Positions 16,082 to 23,800 of a stretch of DNA of 38,079 bases are shown one piece after another (position 1 is the first letter of the stretch; every line of letters begins with the position of its first letter). Origin of the DNA: an uncultured Acetobacteraceae bacterium. Lineage in GTDB: Bacteria > Pseudomonadota > Alphaproteobacteria > Acetobacterales > Acetobacteraceae. The notes beneath the pieces were generated by a model. It had not been told where the DNA came from. It saw nothing but the letters and a program-made list of their open reading frames with translations, and did no database searches. Both the position numbers and the translations under genes were made by a program. The stretch lies in assembly GCA_903895595.1 (NCBI GenBank), contig CAITUP010000084.1:1-38079 (forward strand). Direction: 5' to 3'.

Positions 16082-17716
16082 CTACTCCGCCGCCACGGCC
16101 TCCCGCGCCGGGGCGGCCAGTTGGAACCCGGTATAACCCTCGGCCGCGATCCGGTCGCAGGTCTGCCGGTAATTCCCGACGCCGCCGATATACGGCATGA
16201 ACACGCGCGGCTTGCCCGGAATGTTCGCGCCCATGTACCAGGAGTTCGCCGACGGGTACAGCGTCTTGAACGCGACTTCGTTCACGTGCTGCACCCAGTT
16301 GTTCTCCGCGTCGCGGTCGGCCTCGATGCTGTCCAGCTGCCGCGACACGAGGTGTGCGATGCAGTCCGCGATCCAATCCACGTGCTGTTCGATCGACACG
16401 ATCATGTTGGATAGCACCGAGGGGCTGCCAGGGCCGGTGATCATGAACAGGTTCGGGAACCCGGCGGTCATCAGACCCAGATAGGTCCGCGGCCCGGCTT
16501 CCCACTTGTTCGCCAGGGTTTCGCCGTCGCGGCCACGGATGTCGATGCGGGTCAGCGTGCCGGTCATGGCATCGAAGCCGGTGGCGAAAACGATGGCGTC
16601 GAACTCGTATTCCGTGTCGCCGATGCGCACGCCGTTTTCCGTCAGCGCCTCGATAGGCGCCTTGCTGACATCGACCAGCTTCACATTGTCGCGATTGTAG
16701 GTAAGGAAGTAATCGGTATCGACGCAGATGCGTTTGGTGCCGATCGGGTAACCCTTCGGCGCCAGCAACGCGGCGGTGGAGGGGTCCTTCACCATGCCAA
16801 GGATCTTCTGCCGCACGAACTCGGAGGCGAAATCGTTGGACGCCTGGTTGGTCACCAGATCGTTGAACGCGGCCATGAACACGGTGCCGCCAGAGGCCCA
16901 ACGCTCTTCCAGAATGCGCGTCCGTTCTTCATCCGACACCGATAGCGCGGAGAAATCGTTCGGGTTCGTCAGCACCCCGTTCCGAGAAATCCGCGCCTTC
17001 GCCCGCTGCTCGGGGTACACCGATTTCCACTTCTGCTCGTAGGCGGCAGTCATGGGCGCGTTGCGCGACGGGATGGAGAAATTCGGCGTGCGCTGGAACA
17101 CCGTCAGCTGTGCCGCCTGCTGGGCGATCACCGGAATGGCCTGAATCGCCGAGGACCCGGTGCCGATCACGCCGACGCGCAGGCCGGTCAGGTCCACCCC
17201 TTCATGCGGCCAATGGCCGGTGTGGTAGGTCTGGCCCTTGAAACTGTCGACGCCGGGGAAATCCGGCTGCCGCGCAGTGGACAGGCAGCCCGTCGCCATG
17301 ATGCAGAAGCGGGCGGACACCGTCGCGCCGGTGTCGGTGCGGACGGTCCAGCGATGCGATGCCTCATCGAACGTCGCAGCGGTAACCCGGGTTTCGAAGG
17401 TCATGTCGCGCTTCAGGTCAAGCCGGACGGCGACATGGTTGGCGTAGCGCAGAATCTCCGGCTGCGAGGCGAACAGTTCCGACCACTGCCAATCTTGCTC
17501 AAGCTCGGGGGAGAAGGAGTAAGAGTACTGCATGGACTCCACGTCGCAGCGGGCACCGGGGTAGCGGTTCCAATACCAAGTGCCGCCCACGCCTGTGCCG
17601 GCCTCGACCACGTGGCAGGTCAGGCCCTGCTGGCGGAGGCGGTGGAGCATGTACATGCCGCCGAAGCCGGCTCCGACAATCAGGGCGTCCACGGAAGAGG
17701 GGATCGGTGTTGGCAT
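16082..17716 (-). CDS. Flavin-containing Baeyer-Villiger-type monooxygenase
   Basis: 544 residues from the ATG at 17716, which has AAGGAG at ideal spacing; the in-frame extension upstream lies in the promoter region. FAD Rossmann motif GAGFGG at 15-20, the Baeyer-Villiger fingerprint FKGQTYHTGHWP (F-x-G-x-x-x-H-x-x-x-W-P, residues 159-170), and the NADPH Rossmann motif GTGSSA at 185-190. TWYWNRYPGARCD is also typical of cyclohexanone/phenylacetone monooxygenases. These turn ketones into esters or lactones with NADPH and O2. Lactonase and lyase genes are next door, which would suit ring opening of a lactone product, but those genes run convergently. Confidence 0.9.
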   Translation of the reverse strand: MPTPIPSSVDALIVGAGFGGMYMLHRLRQQGLTCHVVEAGTGVGGTWYWNRYPGARCDVESMQYSYSFSPELEQDWQWSELFASQPEILRYANHVAVRLDLKRDMTFETRVTAATFDEASHRWTVRTDTGATVSARFCIMATGCLSTARQPDFPGVDSFKGQTYHTGHWPHEGVDLTGLRVGVIGTGSSAIQAIPVIAQQAAQLTVFQRTPNFSIPSRNAPMTAAYEQKWKSVYPEQRAKARISRNGVLTNPNDFSALSVSDEERTRILEERWASGGTVFMAAFNDLVTNQASNDFASEFVRQKILGMVKDPSTAALLAPKGYPIGTKRICVDTDYFLTYNRDNVKLVDVSKAPIEALTENGVRIGDTEYEFDAIVFATGFDAMTGTLTRIDIRGRDGETLANKWEAGPRTYLGLMTAGFPNLFMITGPGSPSVLSNMIVSIEQHVDWIADCIAHLVSRQLDSIEADRDAENNWVQHVNEVAFKTLYPSANSWYMGANIPGKPRVFMPYIGGVGNYRQTCDRIAAEGYTGFQLAAPAREAVAAE

Positions 17717-17742
17717 GGTAAACTCCTTGTATTCATGGCAGC

Positions 17743-17769
17743 GGATAATGTCCGGCCGAGGATTGTCAA
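17743..17769 (-). promoter_or_regulatory. Candidate promoter of the Baeyer-Villiger monooxygenase
   Basis: On the minus strand TTGACA at 17764-17769 is followed after 15 nt by TTATCC at 17743-17748, 27 nt upstream of the start codon. The spacer is somewhat short. It is divergent from the rplM promoter. Confidence 0.4.
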
Positions 17770-17817
17770 CCCCTGGGTAGGGAACCGAACTCATTGGTAG
17801 GATCTGCTGAGATATAC

Positions 17818-17831
17818 GGTATTATAATACC
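17818..17831. promoter_or_regulatory. Perfect 14-bp palindrome upstream of rplM
   Basis: GGTATTA/TAATACC is a perfect palindrome in an A/T-rich patch between the divergent monooxygenase and rplM genes, just upstream of the rplM -35. Its position would suit an operator for either gene. Its binder is unknown. Confidence 0.4.
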
Positions 17832-17845
17832 ACAAACAAAATCCC

Positions 17846-17873
17846 TTGACGCCAACGTGCCCCACCCTCATAA
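17846..17873 (+). promoter_or_regulatory. Candidate sigma-70 promoter of rplM-rpsI
   Basis: TTGACG (17846-17851), a 16-nt spacer and TCATAA (17868-17873) give a reasonable promoter about 35 nt upstream of the rplM start codon, matching the expected single strong promoter of this ribosomal pair. Confidence 0.5.
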
Positions 17874-17907
17874 GCCGGCCTTCCAAACCCACGGACGCAA
17901 AAAACCA

Positions 17908-18375
17908 ATGTTGAAAACCACCCCCTCCATCAAGCCGTCGGAGGTGAACAAGGGCTGGATCTTGATCGATGCGGAAGGCATCGTTCTGGGTCGTCTCGCC
18001 GTTGTCATCGCCAACCGGCTGCGTGGCAAGCACAAGCCGCAGTTCACCCCGCATGTCGATTGCGGGGACAATGTCGTCGTGATCAACGCCGCCAAGGTGA
18101 AGATCACCGGCAACAAGCTGGACCAGTCGGTGTTCTACTACCACACCGGCTATCCCGGCGGCATCAAGGGCCGCACCATCCGGTCCCGGCTGGAATCCAA
18201 GCATCCGGAACGGGTGCTGGAAAAGGCGGTGGAGCGCATGATCACGCGCGGCCCGCTGCAGCGGCTGCAAATGAAGCACCTGCATATCTATGGCGGCGCC
18301 GAGCACCCGCATGCCGGCCAGCAGCCCGCGGCGCTCGACGTTGCCGCGCTCAATCCCAAGAACAAGAGGGGCTGA
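17908..18375 (+). CDS. rplM: 50S ribosomal protein L13
   Basis: 155 residues, close to the usual 142-154. L13 signature sequence is clear: [67 protein letters not shown] and [14 protein letters not shown], ending with [18 protein letters not shown]13 binds 23S rRNA early in large-subunit assembly. The chosen ATG gives the standard N-terminus; the upstream open frame crosses the promoter. rpsI follows 5 nt later, the conserved L13-S9 operon. Confidence 0.97.
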   Translation: MLKTTPSIKPSEVNKGWILIDAEGIVLGRLAVVIANRLRGKHKPQFTPHVDCGDNVVVINAAKVKITGNKLDQSVFYYHTGYPGGIKGRTIRSRLESKHPERVLEKAVERMITRGPLQRLQMKHLHIYGGAEHPHAGQQPAALDVAALNPKNKRG

Positions 18376-18380
18376 ACCAG

Positions 18381-18896
18381 ATGTCAGGCACTCAGACCCG
18401 TAGCCTCGCCGACCTGAAAGAAGCGCTCGACGCGCGTCAGGCCATCGCGGGCGCCCAGGAAGCCGCGTTCCCGACCGACCGCGTAAAGGCCGAACCCAAG
18501 CGCGATGCGCAGGGCCGTTCCTACGCCACCGGTCGCCGCAAGGAATCCACCGCGCGCGTGTGGATCAAGCCCGGCAAGGGCAACATCGAAGTGAACGGCA
18601 AGAAGGTGGTCGAGTATTTCGCTCGCCCCGTGCTGCGCATGCTGATCGCGCAGCCCTTCCTGGTGGCCGACCGGCACAACCAGTTCGACGTCATCTGCAC
18701 CGTGAGCGGTGGCGGACTGTCCGGTCAGGCCGGCGCGGTGCGTCACGGCATCAGCCGGGCGCTGACGTATTACGAACCGGACCTGCGCGGCATCTTGAAG
18801 ATCGCCGGCTTCCTGACGCGCGACTCGCGTGCGGTCGAACGTAAGAAGTACGGCAAGGCCAAGGCCCGTCGCAGCTTCCAGTTCTCCAAGCGCTGA
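18381..18896 (+). CDS. rpsI: 30S ribosomal protein S9
   Basis: 171 residues, longer than the ~130 of enterobacteria because of an N-terminal extension of about 40 residues, as is usual in alphaproteobacteria. The S9 core is intact: [56 protein letters not shown], and the C-terminal tail [25 protein letters not shown] that reaches the P-site tRNA anticodon. Co-transcribed with rplM and followed by a strong terminator. Confidence 0.97.
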   Translation: MSGTQTRSLADLKEALDARQAIAGAQEAAFPTDRVKAEPKRDAQGRSYATGRRKESTARVWIKPGKGNIEVNGKKVVEYFARPVLRMLIAQPFLVADRHNQFDVICTVSGGGLSGQAGAVRHGISRALTYYEPDLRGILKIAGFLTRDSRAVERKKYGKAKARRSFQFSKR

Positions 18897-18921
18897 TCCG
18901 CACTTCTGGCCTACGGAACAG

Positions 18922-18957
18922 GGGGGTTGCGGTTTCCGCGGCCCCCTTGTTTTTTGT
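18922..18957 (+). terminator. Rho-independent terminator of rplM-rpsI
   Basis: GGGGGTTGCGG pairs with CCGCGGCCCCC (including two G-T pairs) across a TTT loop, followed by a T-rich tail (ttgttttttg). It lies 25 nt after the rpsI stop. Confidence 0.85.
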
Positions 18958-18981
18958 CTGGGGTATCGAAGGGGTTTCGTC

Positions 18982-19629
18982 ATGACCGCACACGACCGGC
19001 TGACTTTGTTCGGCAGCTTCACGTCGAGTTCCAGCTACAAGCCGATGCTGTTCCTGTCGCTGTCGCGGTTGCCGTTCAGCTTCCGCACCGTCAATTTGAA
19101 AATCGGCAAGCAGAACGAACCCGAGCACTTGGCGCGCAACCGGTACGGGAAGGTGCCGGTGTTGCAGCACCGGGGGCTGACGATCGTGCAGTCGAACGTA
19201 ATTCTGTCCTACCTCGCCGGCGCCACCGGCTGCTTCGAGGGCAAGACCGAACAGGACCGATGGACCGCTCGGGAATGGCTGGATTGGGAAGCCGACCAGA
19301 TCACCAATGTCGCCAAAGTCCGGCATTACAGCCGGTTCCGGCAGGTCGATCCCGCGGTCATGGACTATTTCCGCCCGCTGGCCGAAGCCGCGATCGGGTT
19401 TGTGAACAAATCGCTGGAAGGCCGGGAATGGCTGGTCGGCGACGCGCCGACGATCGCCGATATCGGCTGCTGGGGCCGGATGGTGTTCATGCACGAGGGC
19501 GGGTTGGACATTAACCGCTGGCCGAACGTGCTGGCGTGGTCGAACCGGCTGAAGGCGATGGAAGGCTTCGCGTTGCCCTACGATCTGATACCGAGCAAGG
19601 ACCGGGAATACGATCCGGTGAAGGGATAA
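18982..19629 (+). CDS. Glutathione S-transferase family protein
   Basis: 215 residues, normal for a cytosolic GST. The thioredoxin-fold N-domain has LFGSFTSSSSYKPMLFLS (the site of the catalytic Ser/Tyr/Cys) and the GSH-binding GKVPVLQHRGLTIVQSNVILSYLA with the cis-Pro and the Gln-Ser pair. The all-helical C-domain includes WLVGDAPTIADIGCWG, the N-capping/hydrophobic-staple motif. The substrate is unknown. It lies after the rpsI terminator and 4 nt before the ketopantoate-reductase-like gene, so those two probably share a transcript. Confidence 0.85.
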   Translation: MTAHDRLTLFGSFTSSSSYKPMLFLSLSRLPFSFRTVNLKIGKQNEPEHLARNRYGKVPVLQHRGLTIVQSNVILSYLAGATGCFEGKTEQDRWTAREWLDWEADQITNVAKVRHYSRFRQVDPAVMDYFRPLAEAAIGFVNKSLEGREWLVGDAPTIADIGCWGRMVFMHEGGLDINRWPNVLAWSNRLKAMEGFALPYDLIPSKDREYDPVKG

Positions 19630-19633
19630 GAGG

Positions 19634-20554
19634 ATGAAAATCGCAGTCATCGGCGCCGGCGGCGTCGGCGGAGCCTTCGGCGCCGCTCTGGCCAAATCGG
19701 GCGCGGACGTGACGTTCGTCGCGCGCGGCGCGCATCTCGCGGCCATGAAGCAGAACGGTCTGAAGATCGTTGGCGGCAGGGGGGAGACGCATGTCGTCCC
19801 CACCCAGGCGACCGATGACCCGGCCTCCATCGGGCCGGTCGATTACGTACTGTTCTGCGTCAAGCTATGGGACGTGGAATCCGCCGGGGAGGCGATTCGC
19901 CCGCTGGTCGGACCGAACACCGCCGTGATCCCCCTCCAGAACGGCGTCGATGCCCCGGACCGGCTGGTGCCGATCCTCGGCGAGAAGGCCGTCATGGGCG
20001 GCGTGGCGCAGATCAGCGCCACGATCGCCGAACCCGGCGTCATCCGCCAGACCGGCAGTTTCATGCGGCTGGTGTTCGGCGAACGCGGCGGTGGGCACAG
20101 CGCGCGGGGCGAGGCATTCCTGGCGCAGTGCAAGGCGGCCGGGTTCGATGCGACCCACAGCGACAACATCCTGACCGACCTCTGGCTGAAATACATCCTG
20201 CTCGCCACCAACAGCGCCCTGACCGCCGCCACCCGCCTGCCGTTCGGCAAGCTCCGCGACGACCCCGATATCGCCCCGATGTTCGAAGCCGGGTTTGCCG
20301 AAGTCGCCGCCGTCGGCCGCGCCAAGGGCGTGAAGCTGCCGGACGATGTCGTGGCGAAGATCATGCAGGGCACCCGCGCCATGCCGGCAGACATGATGGC
20401 GTCGATGGCGCACGACCTGATCCGCGGCGGCCGCATCGAGCTGCCGTGGCTGTCCGGCAAGGTCGTGTCGCTCGGGCGGGAGCTCGGCGTGCCGACACCG
20501 GTGCATGCCGTGCTGCACGCGGTGCTGAAACCGTATACGATGGGCGCGGCCTAA
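19634..20554 (+). CDS. 2-dehydropantoate 2-reductase family protein
   Basis: 306 residues. The N-terminal Rossmann fold has IAVIGAGGVGGAFGAALAKSGADVTFVARG (NADPH-binding). VDYVLFCVKLWD and PLQNGVDAPDRL match ApbA/PanE family blocks, and the C-terminal helical domain includes DLWLKYILLATNSALTAATR with the conserved Lys and Asn-Ser. True PanE reduces ketopantoate in coenzyme A synthesis, but paralogues in this family often act on other 2-oxo acids, so I leave the symbol empty. 4 nt after the GST gene and 21 nt before argC. Confidence 0.85.
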   Translation: MKIAVIGAGGVGGAFGAALAKSGADVTFVARGAHLAAMKQNGLKIVGGRGETHVVPTQATDDPASIGPVDYVLFCVKLWDVESAGEAIRPLVGPNTAVIPLQNGVDAPDRLVPILGEKAVMGGVAQISATIAEPGVIRQTGSFMRLVFGERGGGHSARGEAFLAQCKAAGFDATHSDNILTDLWLKYILLATNSALTAATRLPFGKLRDDPDIAPMFEAGFAEVAAVGRAKGVKLPDDVVAKIMQGTRAMPADMMASMAHDLIRGGRIELPWLSGKVVSLGRELGVPTPVHAVLHAVLKPYTMGAA

Positions 20555-20575
20555 CAGGCGCAACAGGAGAGCCAC

Positions 20576-21502
20576 ATGGCGAAGGGAACGGTATTCATCG
20601 ACGGCGAGTCCGGCACCACCGGCCTCGGGATCAGGGAACGGCTGCTGGCAATGCCGGACGTCGCGCTCAAATCCATCCCGTCCGAACGACGCCGCGACCC
20701 CGCCGCTCGGCGCGACCTGATGGCGGAGGTCGACCTTGTGGTCCTCTGCCTGCCTGACGACGCCGCGAAGGATTCCTCCGCCATGGCAGCGAGCCTGGGC
20801 AACGCCGCGCCCAAGGTCCTGGACGCCAGCACCGCGCACCGCGTCGACCCCGATTGGGTCTATGGGTTCGCGGAAATGGCACCGGATCAGGCGCAGCGTA
20901 TCGCCGCCGCGAAGAACGTCGCGAATCCTGGCTGCTACCCCACGGGCGGCATCGGGCTGATCCGCCCGCTGGTCGATGCCGGGATCATTCCGACCGACTA
21001 TCCGATTACGATTAACGCCGTGTCCGGCTACTCCGGCGGCGGCAAATCCATGATCGCCGATCACGACTCCACCCACGGCCCGGCGTTCGAGCTTTACGGC
21101 CTGAAGCTGGAACACAAGCACGTGCCGGAGATCCAGCATTACGGCGGCCTGTCGGTGCGGCCGATCTTCGTGCCGTCCGTCGGGCATTACCGCCAGGGCA
21201 TGCTGGTTTCGATCCCGCTGCATCTGGACACGCTGAACGGCAAGCCCAGCGGCGCCGATCTGCGCGCGGTGCTGGCCGAACGCTACGCCGGCTGCAAGCT
21301 GGTGCAGGTCATGGACCCTCAAGCGGATGGCAAGCTGGAGCCGGAGGCACTGAACGACACCGACCGTCTGGAGCTGTACGTCCACGCCAACGACAAGTAT
21401 CGTCAGGCGATCCTGGTCGCGCGCCTGGACAACCTGGGCAAAGGCGCGTCCGGCGCGGCGGTGCAGAACATCGGCCTCATGCTCGGTCTGGGCGATGCAT
21501 AA
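20576..21502 (+). CDS. argC: N-acetyl-gamma-glutamyl-phosphate reductase (short type)
   Basis: 308 residues, the shorter type of ArgC found in many alphaproteobacteria. The NADP-binding start TVFIDGESGTTGLGIRERL and the catalytic NPGCYPTGG with Cys120 are clear; the late HVPEIQHYGG contributes the His. It reduces N-acetylglutamyl phosphate to the semialdehyde in arginine biosynthesis. GGAG lies upstream of the start. Its 3' end overlaps the gamma-carbonic-anhydrase gene by 8 nt. Proximity to rpsI is a common arrangement in Rhodospirillales, from memory. Confidence 0.94.
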   Translation: MAKGTVFIDGESGTTGLGIRERLLAMPDVALKSIPSERRRDPAARRDLMAEVDLVVLCLPDDAAKDSSAMAASLGNAAPKVLDASTAHRVDPDWVYGFAEMAPDQAQRIAAAKNVANPGCYPTGGIGLIRPLVDAGIIPTDYPITINAVSGYSGGGKSMIADHDSTHGPAFELYGLKLEHKHVPEIQHYGGLSVRPIFVPSVGHYRQGMLVSIPLHLDTLNGKPSGADLRAVLAERYAGCKLVQVMDPQADGKLEPEALNDTDRLELYVHANDKYRQAILVARLDNLGKGASGAAVQNIGLMLGLGDA

Positions 21503-22043
21503 CTACGGCGGCTTCGGGCCGGTCTTCGAACTCGACGGGATCGTCCCGACCATCGCCCCGGATGCGTTCATCGCGCCGACCGCGGCGGTGATCGGCGACG
21601 TGCATGTGGGGTCGGAGACGGGCATTTGGTTCCATTGCCTGGTGCGCGGCGATCTGGGGATGATCCGGATCGGCAACCGCACGAACATCCAGGACGGCAC
21701 GTCCATCCACGTGGATACCGGCGGCGGCGACACGTTCATCGGCGACGATGTCACCGTCGGCCACAACGCGGTAATCCACGCCTGCACGCTGAAAAACCGC
21801 GCCTTCGTGGGGATTTCGGCGACCGTGCTGGATGGGGCGACGATCGAGGAAGGCGGCATGCTCGCCGCCGGCGGGCTGCTGACGCCGGGTAAGGTGATCG
21901 GCCCGAACGAGCTGTGGACGGGCTCGCCGGCCAAGCTCCGCCGTGTCATGGACGATGCGGAGCTGGAGAAGTTTGCCCGCAATGCTCGGGTTTACCGGGA
22001 TTTGGCGCTGCGGTTCCGGACGCGGTTTCGGTCGGTGGGGTAG
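21495..22043 (+). CDS. Gamma carbonic anhydrase-like hexapeptide-repeat protein
   Basis: 182 residues folding as a left-handed beta-helix: repeating I/V-G-x-x-x-x-I units from about residue 23 to 135. The three metal-ligand His of gamma-class carbonic anhydrases are all present: H72 (TSIHVD), H90 and H95 (VGHNAVIHAC). A C-terminal helix follows (VMDDAELEKFARNARVYRDLALRFRTRF). The role is CO2/bicarbonate exchange or a related YrdA/CaiE-like function. Its start overlaps the argC stop, so the genes are coupled. Confidence 0.9.
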   Translation: MHNYGGFGPVFELDGIVPTIAPDAFIAPTAAVIGDVHVGSETGIWFHCLVRGDLGMIRIGNRTNIQDGTSIHVDTGGGDTFIGDDVTVGHNAVIHACTLKNRAFVGISATVLDGATIEEGGMLAAGGLLTPGKVIGPNELWTGSPAKLRRVMDDAELEKFARNARVYRDLALRFRTRFRSVG

Positions 22044-22108
22044 GGATTTTTGGTGCGAAACGGGCCAACCCCTGATATCATCCGACTGGGATCAAGGGCG
22101 AAGCGACG

Positions 22109-22318
22109 ATGACTCTGGGTAGGTTGACAAAGTGGTTTCGCGGTAACGCGGCCTCAAAGGCTGGGGTGCCGGATGTTAAGGCGACCGCAGCGGCGATACC
22201 GGATTACAGGCCGGTCTTCGGCACTCTGGCGATGCCCAATGGCCGCAGAATTGTCACGATGCGGGAAGATGTGTTTCGCGCCGCTTTAGCTGCCGCCGCT
22301 GGCAAGTCCAACCGTTGA
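22109..22318 (+). CDS. Small hypothetical protein
   Basis: 69 residues, Ala-rich and basic, no signal peptide or membrane segment, no family recognised. AAGGGCG precedes the ATG at a workable distance, and the reading frame has ordinary high-GC codon use. It directly precedes the interrupted membrane-protein gene, and the two may once have formed an operon. Confidence 0.5.
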   Translation: MTLGRLTKWFRGNAASKAGVPDVKATAAAIPDYRPVFGTLAMPNGRRIVTMREDVFRAALAAAAGKSNR

Positions 22319-22335
22319 CCGATCGGGGGTCCCGG

Positions 22336-22854
22336 ATGGAACCGTCTGGGGACCGGCGACCGCCCGAACAGGAATACAGCAAAGCTTTCGACACGTTCGT
22401 CGAGGCACCCGACGATTTGGTCGGGCTGCTGTCCTACGCCCTCTACAAGCAAACGATATGAGAGTCCGTTTCGCGCGGCCAGACCGTCCTGCCACGAGCC
22501 TATCGACAGCCTGCACCAACGGAGCGTGCCGCATATCGTGGCGACGCGGAAAGGCGACTGGAACTCTTCTCCGCTTCGGCTACCGTCGCAGCGGCCCCAG
22601 GGATCATTGCCAATGGTCTAGGGGCCTCGATCGATCTGGCCAAGTCCGATATCGTTCGGGCAATCCACCAACGCACAAGTTTCGCCGCTGCGATCGGTGC
22701 GAATCTGGCCGCCTGGGCGATAACACTGGCGTTGACCGTCCTTCTTCTCGTAACTGTTTACCTGCCGAACTGGCAGACCAATCTGATTGAACACGTCCGC
22801 GCGGTGCAGGCCGAGGCACCAGTGCCGAAGCCAGCACCGCCGCCATCCAAGTAG
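22336..22854 (+). pseudogene. Single-pass membrane protein gene interrupted by in-frame TGA
   Basis: One frame runs from the ATG at 22336 (GGGGG ribosome site upstream) for 41 codons to a TGA at 22459-22461, then continues open in the same frame for 130 codons to a TAG at 22852. The first part ends VGLLSYALYKQTI. The second part opens ESVSRGQTVLPRAYRQP and carries a long hydrophobic segment (ANLAAWAITLALTVLLLV), then a Pro-rich tail (APVPKPAPPPSK). The second part contains no in-frame ATG and no plausible early GTG start. As a 172-codon whole it reads as an alpha-helical, C-terminally anchored inner-membrane protein. Likely a nonsense-mutated pseudogene; readthrough or a sequencing error are alternatives. 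Confidence 0.65.
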
Positions 22855-22969
22855 CAACCAACGAACACGACGACCGGCGCGAATGTCCAAGCGGCGCCGA
22901 GGCTGACGGTGGATCAACCACGGGCTGCCCCTCTCCCCCTTGATCCCTTGTCCGAAAGCTCCCCCGCAC

Positions 22970-23785
22970 ATGCACATCAAAGTCGGCTACGAATTGATCT
23001 ACGACTGCCCGCAACCGACTCCCATGCTGCTGATGCTGAATATCCACTACAGCCGAGCGGGGGATCTGGTGATGCCGGATCATCTGGTGACCAGCCCGTC
23101 GGTGCCGGTCCGCGCTTACCGCGACCTGTTCGGCAACTGGTGCAGCCGTATCGTCGCCCCCGCCGGCCTGACCCGCATCAACACCTCCGCCATTGTCCGA
23201 GACACCGGCATCCCCGATGTCGTGGTCCCCGACGCCTGTCAGCACCCGATCGAGGAACTGCCGGAGGAAGCGCTGCTGTTTCTCCTCGCCAGCCGCTATT
23301 GCGAAACGGAACTGCTGACCCAGATCGCCGGTACGCTGTTCAACGACACCGCTCCCGGTTGGGGCCGGGTGCAGGCGATCTGCGATTTCGTGCACCATCA
23401 TATCGAGTTCGACTACCAAAAAGCCCGTCCTACCCGCACGGCGTGGGAGGCTTACAATGAACGTGTCGGCGTCTGCCGCGATTACGCCCACCTCGCGATC
23501 ACGCTGTGCCGCTGCATGAACATTCCGGCCCGCTACTGCACCGGCTACCTCGGCGATATCGGCATGCCGCCGCCCTACGGCACGATGGATTTCGCCGGCT
23601 GGTTCGAGGCTTATTTAGGCGGTCAATGGTACACCTTCGATGCCCGCAACAATATTCCCCGCATCGGCCGCGTGCTGATCGCTCGCGGGCGCGACGCGGT
23701 GGACGTGGCGATCACCACCACCTTCGGCCCGAACACGTTGCGCAGCTTCACCGTCGTGACGGATGAGGTAACCTGGACCGGCTAG
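22970..23785 (+). CDS. Transglutaminase-like domain protein
   Basis: 271 residues from the ATG at 22970. An N-terminal beta-rich region (KVGYELIYDCPQPTPMLLML) is followed by the transglutaminase-like core: RVGVCRDYAHLAITLCRCMNIPARYCTGYL with the nucleophile Cys169, and WFEAYLGGQWYTFDARNN with Asp224. The His expected in an H-A-W motif before W211 is missing; the sequence there is DFAGWFEAY. A variant of this kind seems to recur in this bacterial subfamily, from memory, so it may use another residue. It could be a papain-like protease or amidase; the role is unknown. Confidence 0.82.
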   Translation: MHIKVGYELIYDCPQPTPMLLMLNIHYSRAGDLVMPDHLVTSPSVPVRAYRDLFGNWCSRIVAPAGLTRINTSAIVRDTGIPDVVVPDACQHPIEELPEEALLFLLASRYCETELLTQIAGTLFNDTAPGWGRVQAICDFVHHHIEFDYQKARPTRTAWEAYNERVGVCRDYAHLAITLCRCMNIPARYCTGYLGDIGMPPPYGTMDFAGWFEAYLGGQWYTFDARNNIPRIGRVLIARGRDAVDVAITTTFGPNTLRSFTVVTDEVTWTG

Positions 23786-23800
23786 CCCAGCGTCCAACCA

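Noticed and set aside
22458-22790. Plus-strand 110-codon frame starting at the TGA site of the interrupted gene
   Set aside because: It is out of frame with the membrane segment, Arg-rich and featureless; the frame shared with the 22336 start is the coding one.
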